DNA of 64,000 nucleotides. Origin: Lacticaseibacillus baoqingensis (GTDB lineage Bacteria; Bacillota; Bacilli; Lactobacillales; Lactobacillaceae). The notes beneath the pieces are model-generated. The model saw only the letters and a program-made list of their open reading frames with translations, was not told the DNA's origin and made no database searches. The translations under genes were made by a program, and so were the position numbers. The stretch lies in NCBI RefSeq assembly GCF_003946165.1, contig NZ_RHOI01000007.1:54703-118702 (forward strand). The letters run 5' to 3'. Of this stretch, positions 15,342-24,128 are shown in pieces (the stretch's first letter is position 1; each line of letters opens with the position of its first letter).

Positions 15342-16142
15342 TTGATCACTCTGAAATCAGAACGTGAAATCGAAGGCATGGCAAAATCCGGTGCGATTTT
15401 GGCCGGCATGCTGAAAAAACTTGAAACCATCATCCGGCCAGGGATCTCGAGTTGGGAAATCGAAAAATTTGCCAACGAATGGATCGAATCCCACGGCGCG
15501 GTTGCTGAAGAAAAAGGAGTCGAAGGCTATAATTACGCCACTTGTGTTTCGATCAACGATGAAGTCGCCCATGCGATCCCTCGCAAAGGCTTGATTTTAC
15601 AAGAAGGCGACATCGTGGCGGTGGATACCGTGGTGAACTGGCAAGGTTATATGTCAGATGCGTGCCGCACGTATGCAGTTGGCCATATTTCTGATCAGCG
15701 GCAAAAGCTGATGGACGTTACCAAGCAGGCGCTTTATCTTGGTATCGACCAAGCTCAAGTCGGCAAGCGGCTAGGCGATATCGGCTATGCGATCCAGCAT
15801 TTTACCGAAGACGAAAATGGCTTTGGCGATGTCCGCGAATTGATCGGCCACGGCATCCAGCCCACCATGCATGAAAGCCCGAATGTCCCGCATTATGGCG
15901 AAGCTGGGCATGGCTTGCGGTTAAAAGCCGGCATGACGATCACCATCGAGCCGATGATCACCACTGGGACCTGGAAGATCGCAGCTAAACAAGTGCCGCA
16001 TGAAGATTGGGAATATTACGTCACCGCAGACGGTTCTGATTGTGCCCAGTTCGAACACACCATTGTGATCACCGATGATGGGCCAAAGATCTTGACCAGT
16101 TATGATCCTGAATTTGATGCGAAATATTTATTAGCCAAGTAA
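15342..16142 (+). CDS. map: Methionine aminopeptidase, type I
   Basis: Removes the initiator methionine from nascent proteins. The five metal ligands are recognisable: Asp in AVDTVVNW, Asp in YMSDACRTY, His in GHGIQPTMHE, Glu in TIEPMI and Glu in QFEHTIVI. At 266 residues it is slightly longer than the ~250 of the basic type I enzyme, with an insertion in the C-terminal third (KQVPHEDWEYYVTADGS region). The start is TTG, about 10 nt after AGGAG. An ATG between them (15337) opens a two-codon frame whose TGA stop overlaps the TTG; it is probably meaningless. Confidence 0.95.
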   Translation: MITLKSEREIEGMAKSGAILAGMLKKLETIIRPGISSWEIEKFANEWIESHGAVAEEKGVEGYNYATCVSINDEVAHAIPRKGLILQEGDIVAVDTVVNWQGYMSDACRTYAVGHISDQRQKLMDVTKQALYLGIDQAQVGKRLGDIGYAIQHFTEDENGFGDVRELIGHGIQPTMHESPNVPHYGEAGHGLRLKAGMTITIEPMITTGTWKIAAKQVPHEDWEYYVTADGSDCAQFEHTIVITDDGPKILTSYDPEFDAKYLLAK

Positions 16143-16181
16143 CCTTGACGCGCTCAGCGCGTGTCGTTTCCTGGCGATTAA

Positions 16182-16234
16182 GCGGCTTTGCCTTTGACCT
16201 TTGTGCATTAGGTCTGAGGCAAGGCCGTTTTTTT
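16182..16234 (+). terminator. Terminator after map
   Basis: An 18-nt arm (CGGCTTTGCCT...) pairs with AGGTCTGAGGCAAGGCCG with a few mismatches, and seven T residues follow. A small perfect hairpin (ACGCGC / GCGCGT, 16148-16162) precedes it without a T tract. Confidence 0.8.
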
Positions 16235-16300
16235 GTTGCGGCCCAGTTTTGATCAGTAAGCTGAGTTCAATTTTTTTAATAAATTTATGTGAAACTTGAT

Positions 16301-16328
16301 TTGTTTTTTTCTTGGAAATCGGTACACT
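16301..16328 (+). promoter_or_regulatory. Promoter of the 416-residue protein gene
   Basis: TTGTTT, a 16-nt spacer and TACACT, in an AT-rich stretch 48 nt before the start codon. Confidence 0.5.
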
Positions 16329-16375
16329 AGACTTCTAAAGATGTCGATCGCGCGACAACGGAAGGGTGGGATTTG

Positions 16376-17626
16376 ATGACCGAAGCAGCCTTGGCTGGAT
16401 TGTTGGCCAAAAATCGCCTGGCATTTCGCCAGTATGTGGATTATCCGCGCGTTTTAGAGCGGATGCCGGAATCTGAAGTCGATGACGCGTTAGCAGATTT
16501 TATGACATTATTAAGTGCATTGCGCTCAAAACCGGTGATGGAATGGGATGCCTTAGCGCTGCGGTTGACGCTGGTCGGGTTGCGGCAGCTTTGTGCCCGC
16601 CAACTCCCGCAATTGGCGACGCATTTGGAAGCGACGTGTGCCGTGGGCCGGATCTATTTGCAAATGTTAGCCGCCAGCGGTCAGCTGCAGTTGTCGCTGG
16701 CTGACGTGCGTGCGCTCATGGCCCAAGACCGCCATTTAAGCTTGGCGTTGAAGTCATTAGAAAAACAGCCGCTTACTGCCCGCTTAGCTTGGGTGCGCGA
16801 CCGCTTGCTCCCCAAAACTGACGCTAAGCAGCCGACATTTGCCCACGCGATCGTCCCCAAAGCCTTCGCCGATGCGTTAAGTGATGCTCACTTAGCCGCT
16901 TGGCTGACGACTTTGCATGCGCTGATGTGGGCGGAACATCAGCAATCTTTAGTCAGTTGGCTGCCAGCTGCACTCACTGACGAATTGTTCAGCTTGATGG
17001 TGATCGTAGGCGAAACGCAACCCCAAAAGCTTGCGCGGATCATTGGGGATTGGCTCGTCACCCAGCCGACGTTTGCCCCGGCAGCGGTTTGGCAGCTTAA
17101 AGCCGCGCTGCAGCAAGTCGAACGCCGTTTTGCCGGGATCTTGGTGGCCGCCACGCCTTCAGTCAGCGGGGCGCATGCGGTGGCGAATTTAGCGGCGACG
17201 TTTAGTGCGGCTTTGTGGCAGCAGCGGCAAGATTATGCCTTGCCTGAAGGGATCACGCAAGCAACGTGCCATTATTGGACCAAAGACTTATTGGCGACCA
17301 TCGCCATTTGTGCCCATTTGTTGCCGTCAAACTGGCGCGCCCCAGCAGTCAGTGATGCGTGTGCCGTGATCTTGCCGCAATTGCCAGCATCTGCGCGCCA
17401 TGATTTTATGGGCTGTGTGCGCAGTTTGGTCAACTTAGTGGCGCAATGGTATGCGTTCATGCCGCTGCGCAAAGAGCAGATGTTGACGAATTTGACGCGG
17501 CTGCAGCATGAATGGGCCCAACGCGATTGGCAGCCGGTAAGTGATGGGGCAACAGTGCCGCGCGGGGCGCAAGTGATCGACTTGCGGCAAGTTAAAGCGC
17601 AGCGGCAGCGGGATGAAAAATTTTAG
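16376..17626 (+). CDS. Hypothetical soluble helical protein, 416 residues
   Basis: Not recognised. The frame uses the same codon style as its neighbours and starts at ATG 16376 with GAAGGGTGGG upstream (a TTG one codon earlier is less likely). The protein is predicted largely helical, rich in Leu, Ala and Gln, without signal peptide, membrane helix or clear catalytic motif. The C-terminus is basic (QVIDLRQVKAQRQRDEKF). The repeated amphipathic helices could be a helical-repeat scaffold, but no repeat unit is clear by eye. It sits alone between a terminator and the L,D-transpeptidase gene and has its own promoter. Confidence 0.65.
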   Translation: MTEAALAGLLAKNRLAFRQYVDYPRVLERMPESEVDDALADFMTLLSALRSKPVMEWDALALRLTLVGLRQLCARQLPQLATHLEATCAVGRIYLQMLAASGQLQLSLADVRALMAQDRHLSLALKSLEKQPLTARLAWVRDRLLPKTDAKQPTFAHAIVPKAFADALSDAHLAAWLTTLHALMWAEHQQSLVSWLPAALTDELFSLMVIVGETQPQKLARIIGDWLVTQPTFAPAAVWQLKAALQQVERRFAGILVAATPSVSGAHAVANLAATFSAALWQQRQDYALPEGITQATCHYWTKDLLATIAICAHLLPSNWRAPAVSDACAVILPQLPASARHDFMGCVRSLVNLVAQWYAFMPLRKEQMLTNLTRLQHEWAQRDWQPVSDGATVPRGAQVIDLRQVKAQRQRDEKF

Positions 17627-17630
17627 TTGT

Positions 17631-17666
17631 GAAATAATTGTCATCAAATTGAAATAATTGTATTAT
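17631..17666 (+). promoter_or_regulatory. Promoter with a 20-bp-period direct repeat
   Basis: TTGTCA (17638-17643), a 17-nt spacer and TATTAT (17661-17666) form a good sigma-A promoter. The 11-mer GAAATAATTGT occurs at 17631-17641 and again at 17651-17661, exactly two helical turns apart, covering the -35 and reaching the -10. A short inverted repeat, AAAGGCA / TGCCTTT, follows (about 17675-17696). Confidence 0.55.
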
Positions 17667-17778
17667 AGGGATACAAAGGCAGGGGTCATGCCTTTAAGTT
17701 GTGCGCTTGCTTTTTGCTGATGGGGTTGACACGGGCTTTTTTTGCGTGTGTGTCCCCACTGATTTTCGAATCACCCTG

Positions 17779-17787
17779 TGATACAAT
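17779..17787 (+). promoter_or_regulatory. Second promoter of the L,D-transpeptidase gene (extended -10)
   Basis: TGATACAAT forms an extended -10 about 45 nt before the start codon; no convincing -35 is present. Confidence 0.45.
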
Positions 17788-17831
17788 AACGGCGAAAGAC
17801 AGTATGGCACTTTCGCAATCAAGGAGAAGAC

Positions 17832-19202
17832 ATGTCAATGAAGAACAAACGGGTTTGGCTCGGCGGTTTAGTGGCCGTCGCCGTGATCGCCCTTGGCGGC
17901 TACGCCATGCGCAGTCACCATTATCAAGAACGCTTTTTGCCTAAGACCAGCGTATTAGGCGTTGACGTCAGCGGGCAAACGGTGACCAAAGCCAACCAAA
18001 TTCTGCGCACGCATTTTACCACCAGCAAGCTGAAGTTGACGGACCAAGGCAAAACCGTGGCGACAGCGACTGGGACACAGTTAGGGCTCAAACAAGATTT
18101 CACCGCCCAACTGAAGAAATTGCTGCAACAGCAAAACCCTTGGGCGCTTTCAGCGACGGTTTTGGCCAGCAGCAACGATAAAGCGGCGCTGACTAAAGGC
18201 AATGCCCAACTGACCAGTTACACGCAAACTACCGCCAAACAGTTGAACCAAACGCGCCAAGCGCCGGTCAATGCCAAAGTGGTCGCGCAATCTGGCAAGT
18301 TTGTGGTACAAAAGGAAAAAAACGGCAACCAGATCAATGCCAATAAGTTAGCTGCCGCAGTGACCAAAGCGGTCAGCGCGGACAAGCCAAGCGTTGACGT
18401 GGCCGCGACTTACAACCAGCCAACCGTCACCGCCACTTCTGCGACCTTGCAAAAAGCCGCGACGACTTTATCGAAGATCGCTGGGATCAAGGCGCAAGTC
18501 AAGATCGAAAATCATGTGGTCACGATCCCGCAAAGCGATTTGCAAAGCTGGCTGAGTTATGATGGCGGCGTGCAAGTCAGCGAACAAAAGGTAGGGGCGT
18601 ATGTGGCCAAGCTGGCTGCGCAATACAATACGTATGGCACCGCTCGCAGCTTCAAGTCGACTAAACGCGGGACCGTCACGGTGCCAGGCGGCACTTATGG
18701 CTGGTCGATCGCGCAGCAAACGACGGCTAAGCAATTGATTGCGGCGATCAAACAAGGGCAAGATTTTACCAAAGAAGTCGCGCATACCGGTTCCGGCTAT
18801 AACGCCAATGGGATCGATATCGGCACCACTTATGTGGAAGTGGATGTCACCAATCAGCATGAGTACTTCTACCAAGATGGCAAGCTCGTCTTAGATTCGC
18901 CAGTGGTGACCGGCAAACCAGGACAAGATACGCCGCATGGGGTCGATTTTGTCTGGAGCCAAGAACGCAACAAGACCTTGCGCGGGTCAAATGATGACGG
19001 CAGTGCTTACGCCAGCCCAGTCGATTACTGGATGCCGGTGGATTATACCGGCGTGGGGCTGCATGACAGCTCTTGGCAAAAGAAATACGGCGGCGATTGG
19101 TTCAAAGAACACGGCTCACACGGCTGTGTCAACAATCCGCCAAGCTTTATGGCTAAGTTATTTGCCGCAGTGCCATTAGGAACGCCAGTGATCATTTTCT
19201 AG
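17832..19202 (+). CDS. L,D-transpeptidase (YkuD domain) with N-terminal membrane anchor
   Basis: A 456-residue cell-wall enzyme. A single hydrophobic segment (about residues 8-24) anchors it. The middle (about 40-320) resembles the peptidoglycan-binding-like domains found before YkuD (FLPKTSVLGVDVSGQTVTKA start). The C-terminal YkuD domain carries the active-site motif HGSHGCVNNPPS, whose Cys is the nucleophile, plus TYVEVDVTNQHEYFYQDGKL and TPHGVDF. Such enzymes form 3-3 cross-links or attach material to peptidoglycan outside the membrane. AAGGAG lies 6 nt before ATG. It is monocistronic, with two candidate promoters and a strong terminator. Confidence 0.93.
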   Translation: MSMKNKRVWLGGLVAVAVIALGGYAMRSHHYQERFLPKTSVLGVDVSGQTVTKANQILRTHFTTSKLKLTDQGKTVATATGTQLGLKQDFTAQLKKLLQQQNPWALSATVLASSNDKAALTKGNAQLTSYTQTTAKQLNQTRQAPVNAKVVAQSGKFVVQKEKNGNQINANKLAAAVTKAVSADKPSVDVAATYNQPTVTATSATLQKAATTLSKIAGIKAQVKIENHVVTIPQSDLQSWLSYDGGVQVSEQKVGAYVAKLAAQYNTYGTARSFKSTKRGTVTVPGGTYGWSIAQQTTAKQLIAAIKQGQDFTKEVAHTGSGYNANGIDIGTTYVEVDVTNQHEYFYQDGKLVLDSPVVTGKPGQDTPHGVDFVWSQERNKTLRGSNDDGSAYASPVDYWMPVDYTGVGLHDSSWQKKYGGDWFKEHGSHGCVNNPPSFMAKLFAAVPLGTPVIIF

Positions 19203-19225
19203 TGAGCCTTGATGGTGTTGCATAA

Positions 19226-19277
19226 AACAGCCCCAAAAGCAATTCGCCAGTGGATTGCTTTTGGGGCTGTTTTTTTT
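19226..19277 (+). terminator. Strong terminator after the L,D-transpeptidase gene
   Basis: A perfect 18-bp stem (19226-19243 with 19254-19271) with a 10-nt loop and a tract of eight T. Confidence 0.97.
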
Positions 19278-19380
19278 GTGCCAAGATGCGATTGGCAAGC
19301 GCAGTGATCAACGTGGTATCATGACGATTAATAGCAAGCAGCGGGTATTTTGAGCCGCTTGCCAAACAGGAGGTGTGAGG

Positions 19381-20676
19381 TTGGATTATCAAACAAGTGT
19401 GACTTATATTCATTCGCAACCGCGATTGGCTAAAGATGGCAGCCTGGAGCGCATCGATGCGCTGCTGGCAGCACTTGACCACCCTGAACATGGTCAGCGT
19501 TATGTGCATGTCACTGGCACCAATGGCAAAGGCTCGGTGGCCAATGGCATCGCGCATATCTTAGAAGCCAGCGGTTTGTCTGTGGGCTTGTTCACCTCAC
19601 CGTTTATCATGCGCTTCAATGAACGCATCATGATCGACCATCAACCGCTTTTAGATGCGCGCTTGGCGCAAGCGGCCACGATCACCCGCAACGCTTTGGA
19701 AAATTTGCAGGCACAAAACGCTGATTTTGTGGTGACTGAATTTGAGTTCATTACCGCCATGGCATTATGGGCGTTTCGCCAAGCAGCCGTCGATGTTGCC
19801 GTGATCGAAGTCGGGATCGGCGGCAAGGAAGATTCAACCAATGTGATCATGCCTAAAGTCGCGGTGATCACCAGCGTCGGCATGGACCATCAAGCGTTAT
19901 TAGGCAACACGCTGACCAGCATCGCCACGCATAAAGCCGGGATCATCAAACCGCAGGTGCCGGTGGTGACCGGAGTGCTGCCTGAAGCGGCGCAAGCGGT
20001 GGTGGCAGCCAGGGTCCAAGCGACTGGCAGTACTTGGTGGCAAAGCGGGCGCGATTTTTCTGCCGGTGCCGGGCATGTGTTTGATTGGGGACAGCGTTTT
20101 GATTATCAAGATGCCGATGGTAAAATGCCTGCGGTGGAAGTGCCATTAGTCGGCACCTTTCAACCGGGTAACATGGCGGTCGCGATTCGCGCCGCCAAAG
20201 CCTATGCGACGCTGAGTGATTGGCCTTTGACGCCGCGGGAGATCCGCAAAGGCTTGGCAAAAAGTGTTTGGCCTGGGCGCATGGAAAAAATCAGTGCTGA
20301 TCCTTTGATCATCTTAGATGGGGCGCATAATCCTCAAGGTATCCAGGCGCTGATCACCACCATGACCCAGTTGTTTGGCGCGCAAACGGTCACCGTGATC
20401 GCCGGGGTGTTAAAAGATAAAGATGTCACCACCATGGTGGATGCCTTAGGCCGCGGCCGTCATCGCTTGTGGCTGGTGCCGGTGCCGGATACACCGCGGG
20501 CCACGGCGGTGCAAGATTATCCAGCGGGCATTCGGCATTTTGACCAATGGCAGCAAGCTTTGGCCACACATTTGCAAAATCATGCCGATGAACCGCTGGT
20601 GATCACCGGCTCGCTATATTTAGTCGCCGCGGTACGCCAGGCGTTATGCGGCCAGGAGGAAGATCATGATCGCTAA
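19381..20676 (+). CDS. folC: Folylpolyglutamate synthase/dihydrofolate synthase
   Basis: A Mur-ligase-like ATP enzyme that adds glutamate to folates (and in some bacteria to dihydropteroate). The P-loop is VTGTNGKGSVAN, followed by FTSPFIMRFNERI (substrate loop), VIEVGIGGKEDSTN, and ILDGAHNPQG in the C-terminal domain. It has about 431 residues. TTG 19381 is 7 nt after AGGAGG; GTG 19375 would be only 1 nt from it. It overlaps the next gene by 11 nt, suggesting coupled translation. Confidence 0.95.
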   Translation: MDYQTSVTYIHSQPRLAKDGSLERIDALLAALDHPEHGQRYVHVTGTNGKGSVANGIAHILEASGLSVGLFTSPFIMRFNERIMIDHQPLLDARLAQAATITRNALENLQAQNADFVVTEFEFITAMALWAFRQAAVDVAVIEVGIGGKEDSTNVIMPKVAVITSVGMDHQALLGNTLTSIATHKAGIIKPQVPVVTGVLPEAAQAVVAARVQATGSTWWQSGRDFSAGAGHVFDWGQRFDYQDADGKMPAVEVPLVGTFQPGNMAVAIRAAKAYATLSDWPLTPREIRKGLAKSVWPGRMEKISADPLIILDGAHNPQGIQALITTMTQLFGAQTVTVIAGVLKDKDVTTMVDALGRGRHRLWLVPVPDTPRATAVQDYPAGIRHFDQWQQALATHLQNHADEPLVITGSLYLVAAVRQALCGQEEDHDR

Positions 20677-21298
20677 TATCTTGTTTGACTTGGATGGCAC
20701 CTTAGTCGATACAGAGCGGGTGTTTTTGGCTGGCAATGTCGCCGCAGCCAAAAGTCTGGGGTTGGCGCGGACGCAACAAGATTTCTTGCCGTTAGTGGGT
20801 GCGGCTGGGGAGGCGGAAACCGCGCTGATCGCTCAAATCGTCGGTTCAGCCAATGTTGCGGCGTTTACCCAAGCGACGATCCAGTATGTCGATGAGCGGC
20901 TCGATCATGGCCGCTCGATCGCTTTGCCTGGTGCTGACGCCTTATTGGCGCGATTGCGCCAAGCCGGGCGCATGATCGGCGTGGTGACCAGCTCCAGCCA
21001 GCATCATTTGGCGCAAGTGCTGGCCAATACCGGATGGCAGCAAGCGTTTGATTGGCAGGTCAATTTGACCCATGGCCGGCCTAAGCCGGCGCCTGATTTA
21101 TATCAGCACGCATTAAAAACCGCGGCATTAACCCCGAATGCGACGATTGCCGTTGAAGATACCCCAGTCGGCGTGCAATCGGCGTTAGCGGCTGGCTTGC
21201 AGTGCTTGCAAGTGCCAGATCTCGCGCCAGTCAGTCAAGCGGCTACGGCGCATTTGGATGATTTGGCGGCCGCTGGTGAGTGGATCATGACCCATTAG
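20666..21298 (+). CDS. HAD-superfamily hydrolase, beta-phosphoglucomutase-like subfamily
   Basis: A 210-residue HAD phosphatase. Motif I is FDLDGTLVDTE (nucleophile and acid Asp), motif II is GVVTSSSQHH, motif III Lys is in GRPKPAPDLY, and motif IV is VEDTPVGVQSALAAG. The helical cap is of the small C1 type used by phosphoglycolate phosphatase and beta-phosphoglucomutase. Substrate cannot be named from sequence. It starts inside folC with AGGAGG 6 nt upstream, forming a folC-HAD-radC transcription unit. Confidence 0.92.
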   Translation: MIANILFDLDGTLVDTERVFLAGNVAAAKSLGLARTQQDFLPLVGAAGEAETALIAQIVGSANVAAFTQATIQYVDERLDHGRSIALPGADALLARLRQAGRMIGVVTSSSQHHLAQVLANTGWQQAFDWQVNLTHGRPKPAPDLYQHALKTAALTPNATIAVEDTPVGVQSALAAGLQCLQVPDLAPVSQAATAHLDDLAAAGEWIMTH

Positions 21299-21328
21299 CG
21301 TAATCTTTGCCTCACAGGAGGTAACGTG

Positions 21329-21994
21329 ATGGCGAGATTATATGAACGCGTGGCCGCACACGGTGCCAGCGGGTTAAGCGATGCTGAATTGATCCAGGTG
21401 TTGTTGCGCAGCGGCAATGGGCAAGTGCCGATCCAAGCCACGGTGGCTGCGATTTTAACCCAATGGCCGGCGCTCAATGGCTTGGCACAAGCCACGGTAC
21501 CTGATCTATTGGCGCTTTCTGGGATCGGGTTGAGCAAGGCGGTGGGGTTAGTGGCTGGCGTCGAGTTTGGCCAGCGCGTTTGGACGCAAACCACCTTGCG
21601 CTATGGGACGGTGGTTTCTGTCCAAGCTTTAGCGGCGCATTTGATGCAGCGCTTGCGCGGGCAAACGCGTGAAGTGATGTTGACGCTGTATTTGGATACG
21701 AAGCTGCAGGTGATCCAAGAAGCGACCACGGCTTTAGGCGGGCTGGATGCGGCGACGGCTGATCCGCGCGTGGTTTTTGCCGAAGCCTTGCGTCAAAATG
21801 CGAGTTGTTTGATTTTGGCGCATAATCATCCCAGCGGCGATCCCACGCCGAGTCAAGCTGATAAAGCCGTGACCAAACGCTTCATCCAAGCAGGACAATT
21901 GCTTGGGATCAGCGTGTATGATCATTTGGTGATCGGCAATAATCAGTATTATTCGTTTGCCGATCACCTGGAAGACTTAAATTTTTTCAAATAA
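21329..21994 (+). CDS. radC: RadC-family JAB-domain protein
   Basis: A 221-residue UPF0758 protein. The N-terminal half has a helix-hairpin-helix-like part (LSDAELIQVLLRSG, LLALSGIGLSKAVGLVAG) and the C-terminal JAB/MPN domain has the metal motif HNHPSGDPTPSQAD with an upstream Glu. The name comes from an old link to DNA repair that has been withdrawn for E. coli; the biochemical role is uncertain. ATG 21329 has AGGAGG 7 nt upstream; GTG 21326 is closer. It precedes mreB, a common order in lactobacilli, but mreB has its own promoter. Confidence 0.93.
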   Translation: MARLYERVAAHGASGLSDAELIQVLLRSGNGQVPIQATVAAILTQWPALNGLAQATVPDLLALSGIGLSKAVGLVAGVEFGQRVWTQTTLRYGTVVSVQALAAHLMQRLRGQTREVMLTLYLDTKLQVIQEATTALGGLDAATADPRVVFAEALRQNASCLILAHNHPSGDPTPSQADKAVTKRFIQAGQLLGISVYDHLVIGNNQYYSFADHLEDLNFFK

Positions 21995-22048
21995 TCGCTG
22001 GCATTAGGCATTTGCACCGCTTGAATCTGTAGTCGCTGTGGGCTTTTG

Positions 22049-22057
22049 TGCTATAAT
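22049..22057 (+). promoter_or_regulatory. Extended -10 promoter of mreB
   Basis: TGCTATAAT is an ideal extended -10 and lies about 40 nt before the TTG start. The upstream in-frame ATG codons at 22038 and 22056 overlap it and are not used. Confidence 0.7.
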
Positions 22058-22100
22058 GCGAGAGACCACATTACAGAAACGCGTTGAAGGAGAGAACATC

Positions 22101-23105
22101 TTGTTTGGATTAGGCTCAAAGAATATCGGGATCGATCTCGGCACCGCCAATACCTTGGTGTACGTCGATGGTAAGGGCATCGTGTTGCATGAACCGTCTG
22201 TCGTCGCCAAGAATACTCAAACCGGCGAGATCATCGCGGTTGGCGAAGAGGCGCGAGCAATGATCGGCCGCACCCCGGCTAACGTTACCGCGATCCGGCC
22301 GATGAAAGACGGCGTGATCGCCGATTATGATACGACTGCCGCAATGTTGAAATATTTCATGGAAAAGGCCTTAGGCGGCACTGGGACGCATCCGCAAGTG
22401 ATGATCTGCGTGCCTAGTGGCGTGACTGAAGTCGAAAAGCGCGCCGTGATCGACGCCGCTAAGGTCGCAGGGGCTAAAGAAGCCTTTGTGATCGAAGAAC
22501 CTTATGCCGCTGCGATCGGTGCCGGCTTGCCGGTGATGGATCCGACTGGGAGCATGGTCGTTGATATCGGTGGCGGGACGACTGATGTCGCGACGATTTC
22601 CTTAGGCGGGATCGTGTCGAGTCGCTCCATTCGCATGGCAGGCGATAAGATGGACGAATCGGTCATCACCTACATCCGCCAAAACTATAATTTATTGATC
22701 GGGGAACGGACTGCTGAAGATGTGAAGATGCAGTGCGGTTCCGCGTCAGTTGAGCGCGCCAAAGAAATCGATGGGATGACCATTCGCGGCCGCGATCTGT
22801 TGACCGGGCTGCCTAAGACCATTGAGATCACTGCTGTGGATATTGCCACGGCGATCAATGAAGTGGTTGTGGCGATCATCGATGCGGTCAAAGAGACCTT
22901 GGAAGAAACATCGCCTGAAATCGCGGCTGATGTGATCGATCATGGGATCGTTTTGACCGGTGGCGGGGCGTTGTTAAAGCACTTGTCTGAAGTCATTTCA
23001 GATGCGGCGCAAGTCCCAGTCTTCATCGCTCAAGATCCGCTGGATTGTGTTGCCATCGGGACGGGTGAGTCCCTGAAGAACATCGACGTCTTGAAGAAAC
23101 ACTAA
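22101..23105 (+). CDS. mreB: Rod-shape determining actin homologue MreB
   Basis: An actin-like ATPase that forms membrane filaments guiding lateral cell-wall synthesis. It has 334 residues, beginning [21 protein letters not shown], which contains the phosphate-1 loop; phosphate-2 is [18 protein letters not shown] and the adenosine site is [12 protein letters not shown]. The start is TTG with GAAGGAGAG about 8 nt upstream. It is first in mreB-mreC-mreD-minC-minD, which shows a rod-shaped cell. A terminator-like hairpin after mreB may lower expression of the downstream genes. Confidence 0.97.
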   Translation: MFGLGSKNIGIDLGTANTLVYVDGKGIVLHEPSVVAKNTQTGEIIAVGEEARAMIGRTPANVTAIRPMKDGVIADYDTTAAMLKYFMEKALGGTGTHPQVMICVPSGVTEVEKRAVIDAAKVAGAKEAFVIEEPYAAAIGAGLPVMDPTGSMVVDIGGGTTDVATISLGGIVSSRSIRMAGDKMDESVITYIRQNYNLLIGERTAEDVKMQCGSASVERAKEIDGMTIRGRDLLTGLPKTIEITAVDIATAINEVVVAIIDAVKETLEETSPEIAADVIDHGIVLTGGGALLKHLSEVISDAAQVPVFIAQDPLDCVAIGTGESLKNIDVLKKH

Positions 23106-23111
23106 GTCGTG

Positions 23112-23142
23112 AGCCGGTGGCCACTGAGGCGCCGGCTTTTTT
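23112..23142 (+). terminator. Terminator-like hairpin between mreB and mreC
   Basis: The arms AGCCGG and CCGGCT, with GC-rich pairing inside, are followed by six T. It probably attenuates rather than ends transcription, since mreC follows at 23184 without an evident promoter. Confidence 0.55.
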
Positions 23143-23183
23143 CAAGAGCGACGGATCAGTAAAATAATGAGAGCGAGTATGAC

Positions 23184-24044
23184 ATGAACAAGTTCTTTTC
23201 TAACAAAAAGTTGATCGTGGTCATGATCGCCTTGCTGCTGAGTTTGGGCTTGGTGTCGTATTCTGTGGCTGTGCGCGATAACCGCAATACGCCACCGGCG
23301 ATCCAACAGATCGGCAACGACGTGGTCGGCATCGGCGCACGGATCGTCACGGCACCGGCACAATGGCTCAAAGGTAGCTTGGACGACCTGGATGATCTGA
23401 TCAATACTTACAGTGAAAACAAACAGCTGAAAGCGCAGATCGAAGACCTGGCGCAATCAAAGGTGCAGGCGCAAACGCTCAAGCGTGAAAACCAAGCCCT
23501 TAAAAAGCAATTGAAACTCGACGGCACCTTGACTGATTATAGTCAGATCAATGCCAGTGTGATGTTGCGCAGCCCTGATGATTGGCGCAACATCGTCGTG
23601 ATCAACAAAGGCTCTGGCGCCGGCGTCTCCAAAAACATGCCGGTCATGTCCGGCTCTGGCGTGGTTGGCCGCATTGTCGAGGTCAATAAAACCAATGCCA
23701 AAGTCGAAATGCTTTCCACCGATAACAAGGCGGCGGATCATTTTGCCGCGCAGATCACGACGGCCAATGGTGACACGATCAATGGTGTGATCACCGGCTA
23801 CAGTCAAAAACGCGGCGAGTTGATCTTAGGTCAGCTCAATACCGATAAAAACATTAAAAAAGGTCAAAAAGTCGTGACCTCTGGTTTAGGCGGGGCGACC
23901 CCTAAAGGGTTATTGTTAGGCACGGTCGAATCGGTCAATAAAGACGATTATGGTTTGGCCAATACGGTGTATTTGAAACCAGCGGCTAACTTGGATGATC
24001 TCAGCGTCGTCACGGTCATTGCCCGGACCATTGCCAGCCACTAA
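23184..24044 (+). CDS. mreC: Rod-shape determining protein MreC
   Basis: A 286-residue bitopic membrane protein that links MreB filaments to the extracellular cell-wall machinery. It has a membrane helix at about residues 9-28, a coiled coil at about 70-112 (QLKAQIEDLAQSKVQAQTLK), and the MreC beta domain (SPDDWRNIVVINKGSGAGVSKNMPVM, GVVGRIVEV). The ribosome site is weak (GAGAGCGAG about 8 nt before ATG). Confidence 0.95.
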   Translation: MNKFFSNKKLIVVMIALLLSLGLVSYSVAVRDNRNTPPAIQQIGNDVVGIGARIVTAPAQWLKGSLDDLDDLINTYSENKQLKAQIEDLAQSKVQAQTLKRENQALKKQLKLDGTLTDYSQINASVMLRSPDDWRNIVVINKGSGAGVSKNMPVMSGSGVVGRIVEVNKTNAKVEMLSTDNKAADHFAAQITTANGDTINGVITGYSQKRGELILGQLNTDKNIKKGQKVVTSGLGGATPKGLLLGTVESVNKDDYGLANTVYLKPAANLDDLSVVTVIARTIASH

Positions 24045-24128
24045 GCGCAGTTAAGGGACGCATTGGCGTCCTTTTTTGTGGTCAGTCCCAGGACAATGAG
24101 CGAATTATTGTGAAAGAAGGTGGCAAGC

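Noticed and set aside
15337..15345. Two-codon ATG-ACT-TGA frame overlapping the map start
   Set aside because: Likely chance between the ribosome site and the TTG start; nothing further supports a regulatory upstream frame.
17699..17944. Short frame before the L,D-transpeptidase gene (begins MCACFLLMGL)
   Set aside because: Spans a promoter, overlaps the transpeptidase start and lacks a ribosome site.
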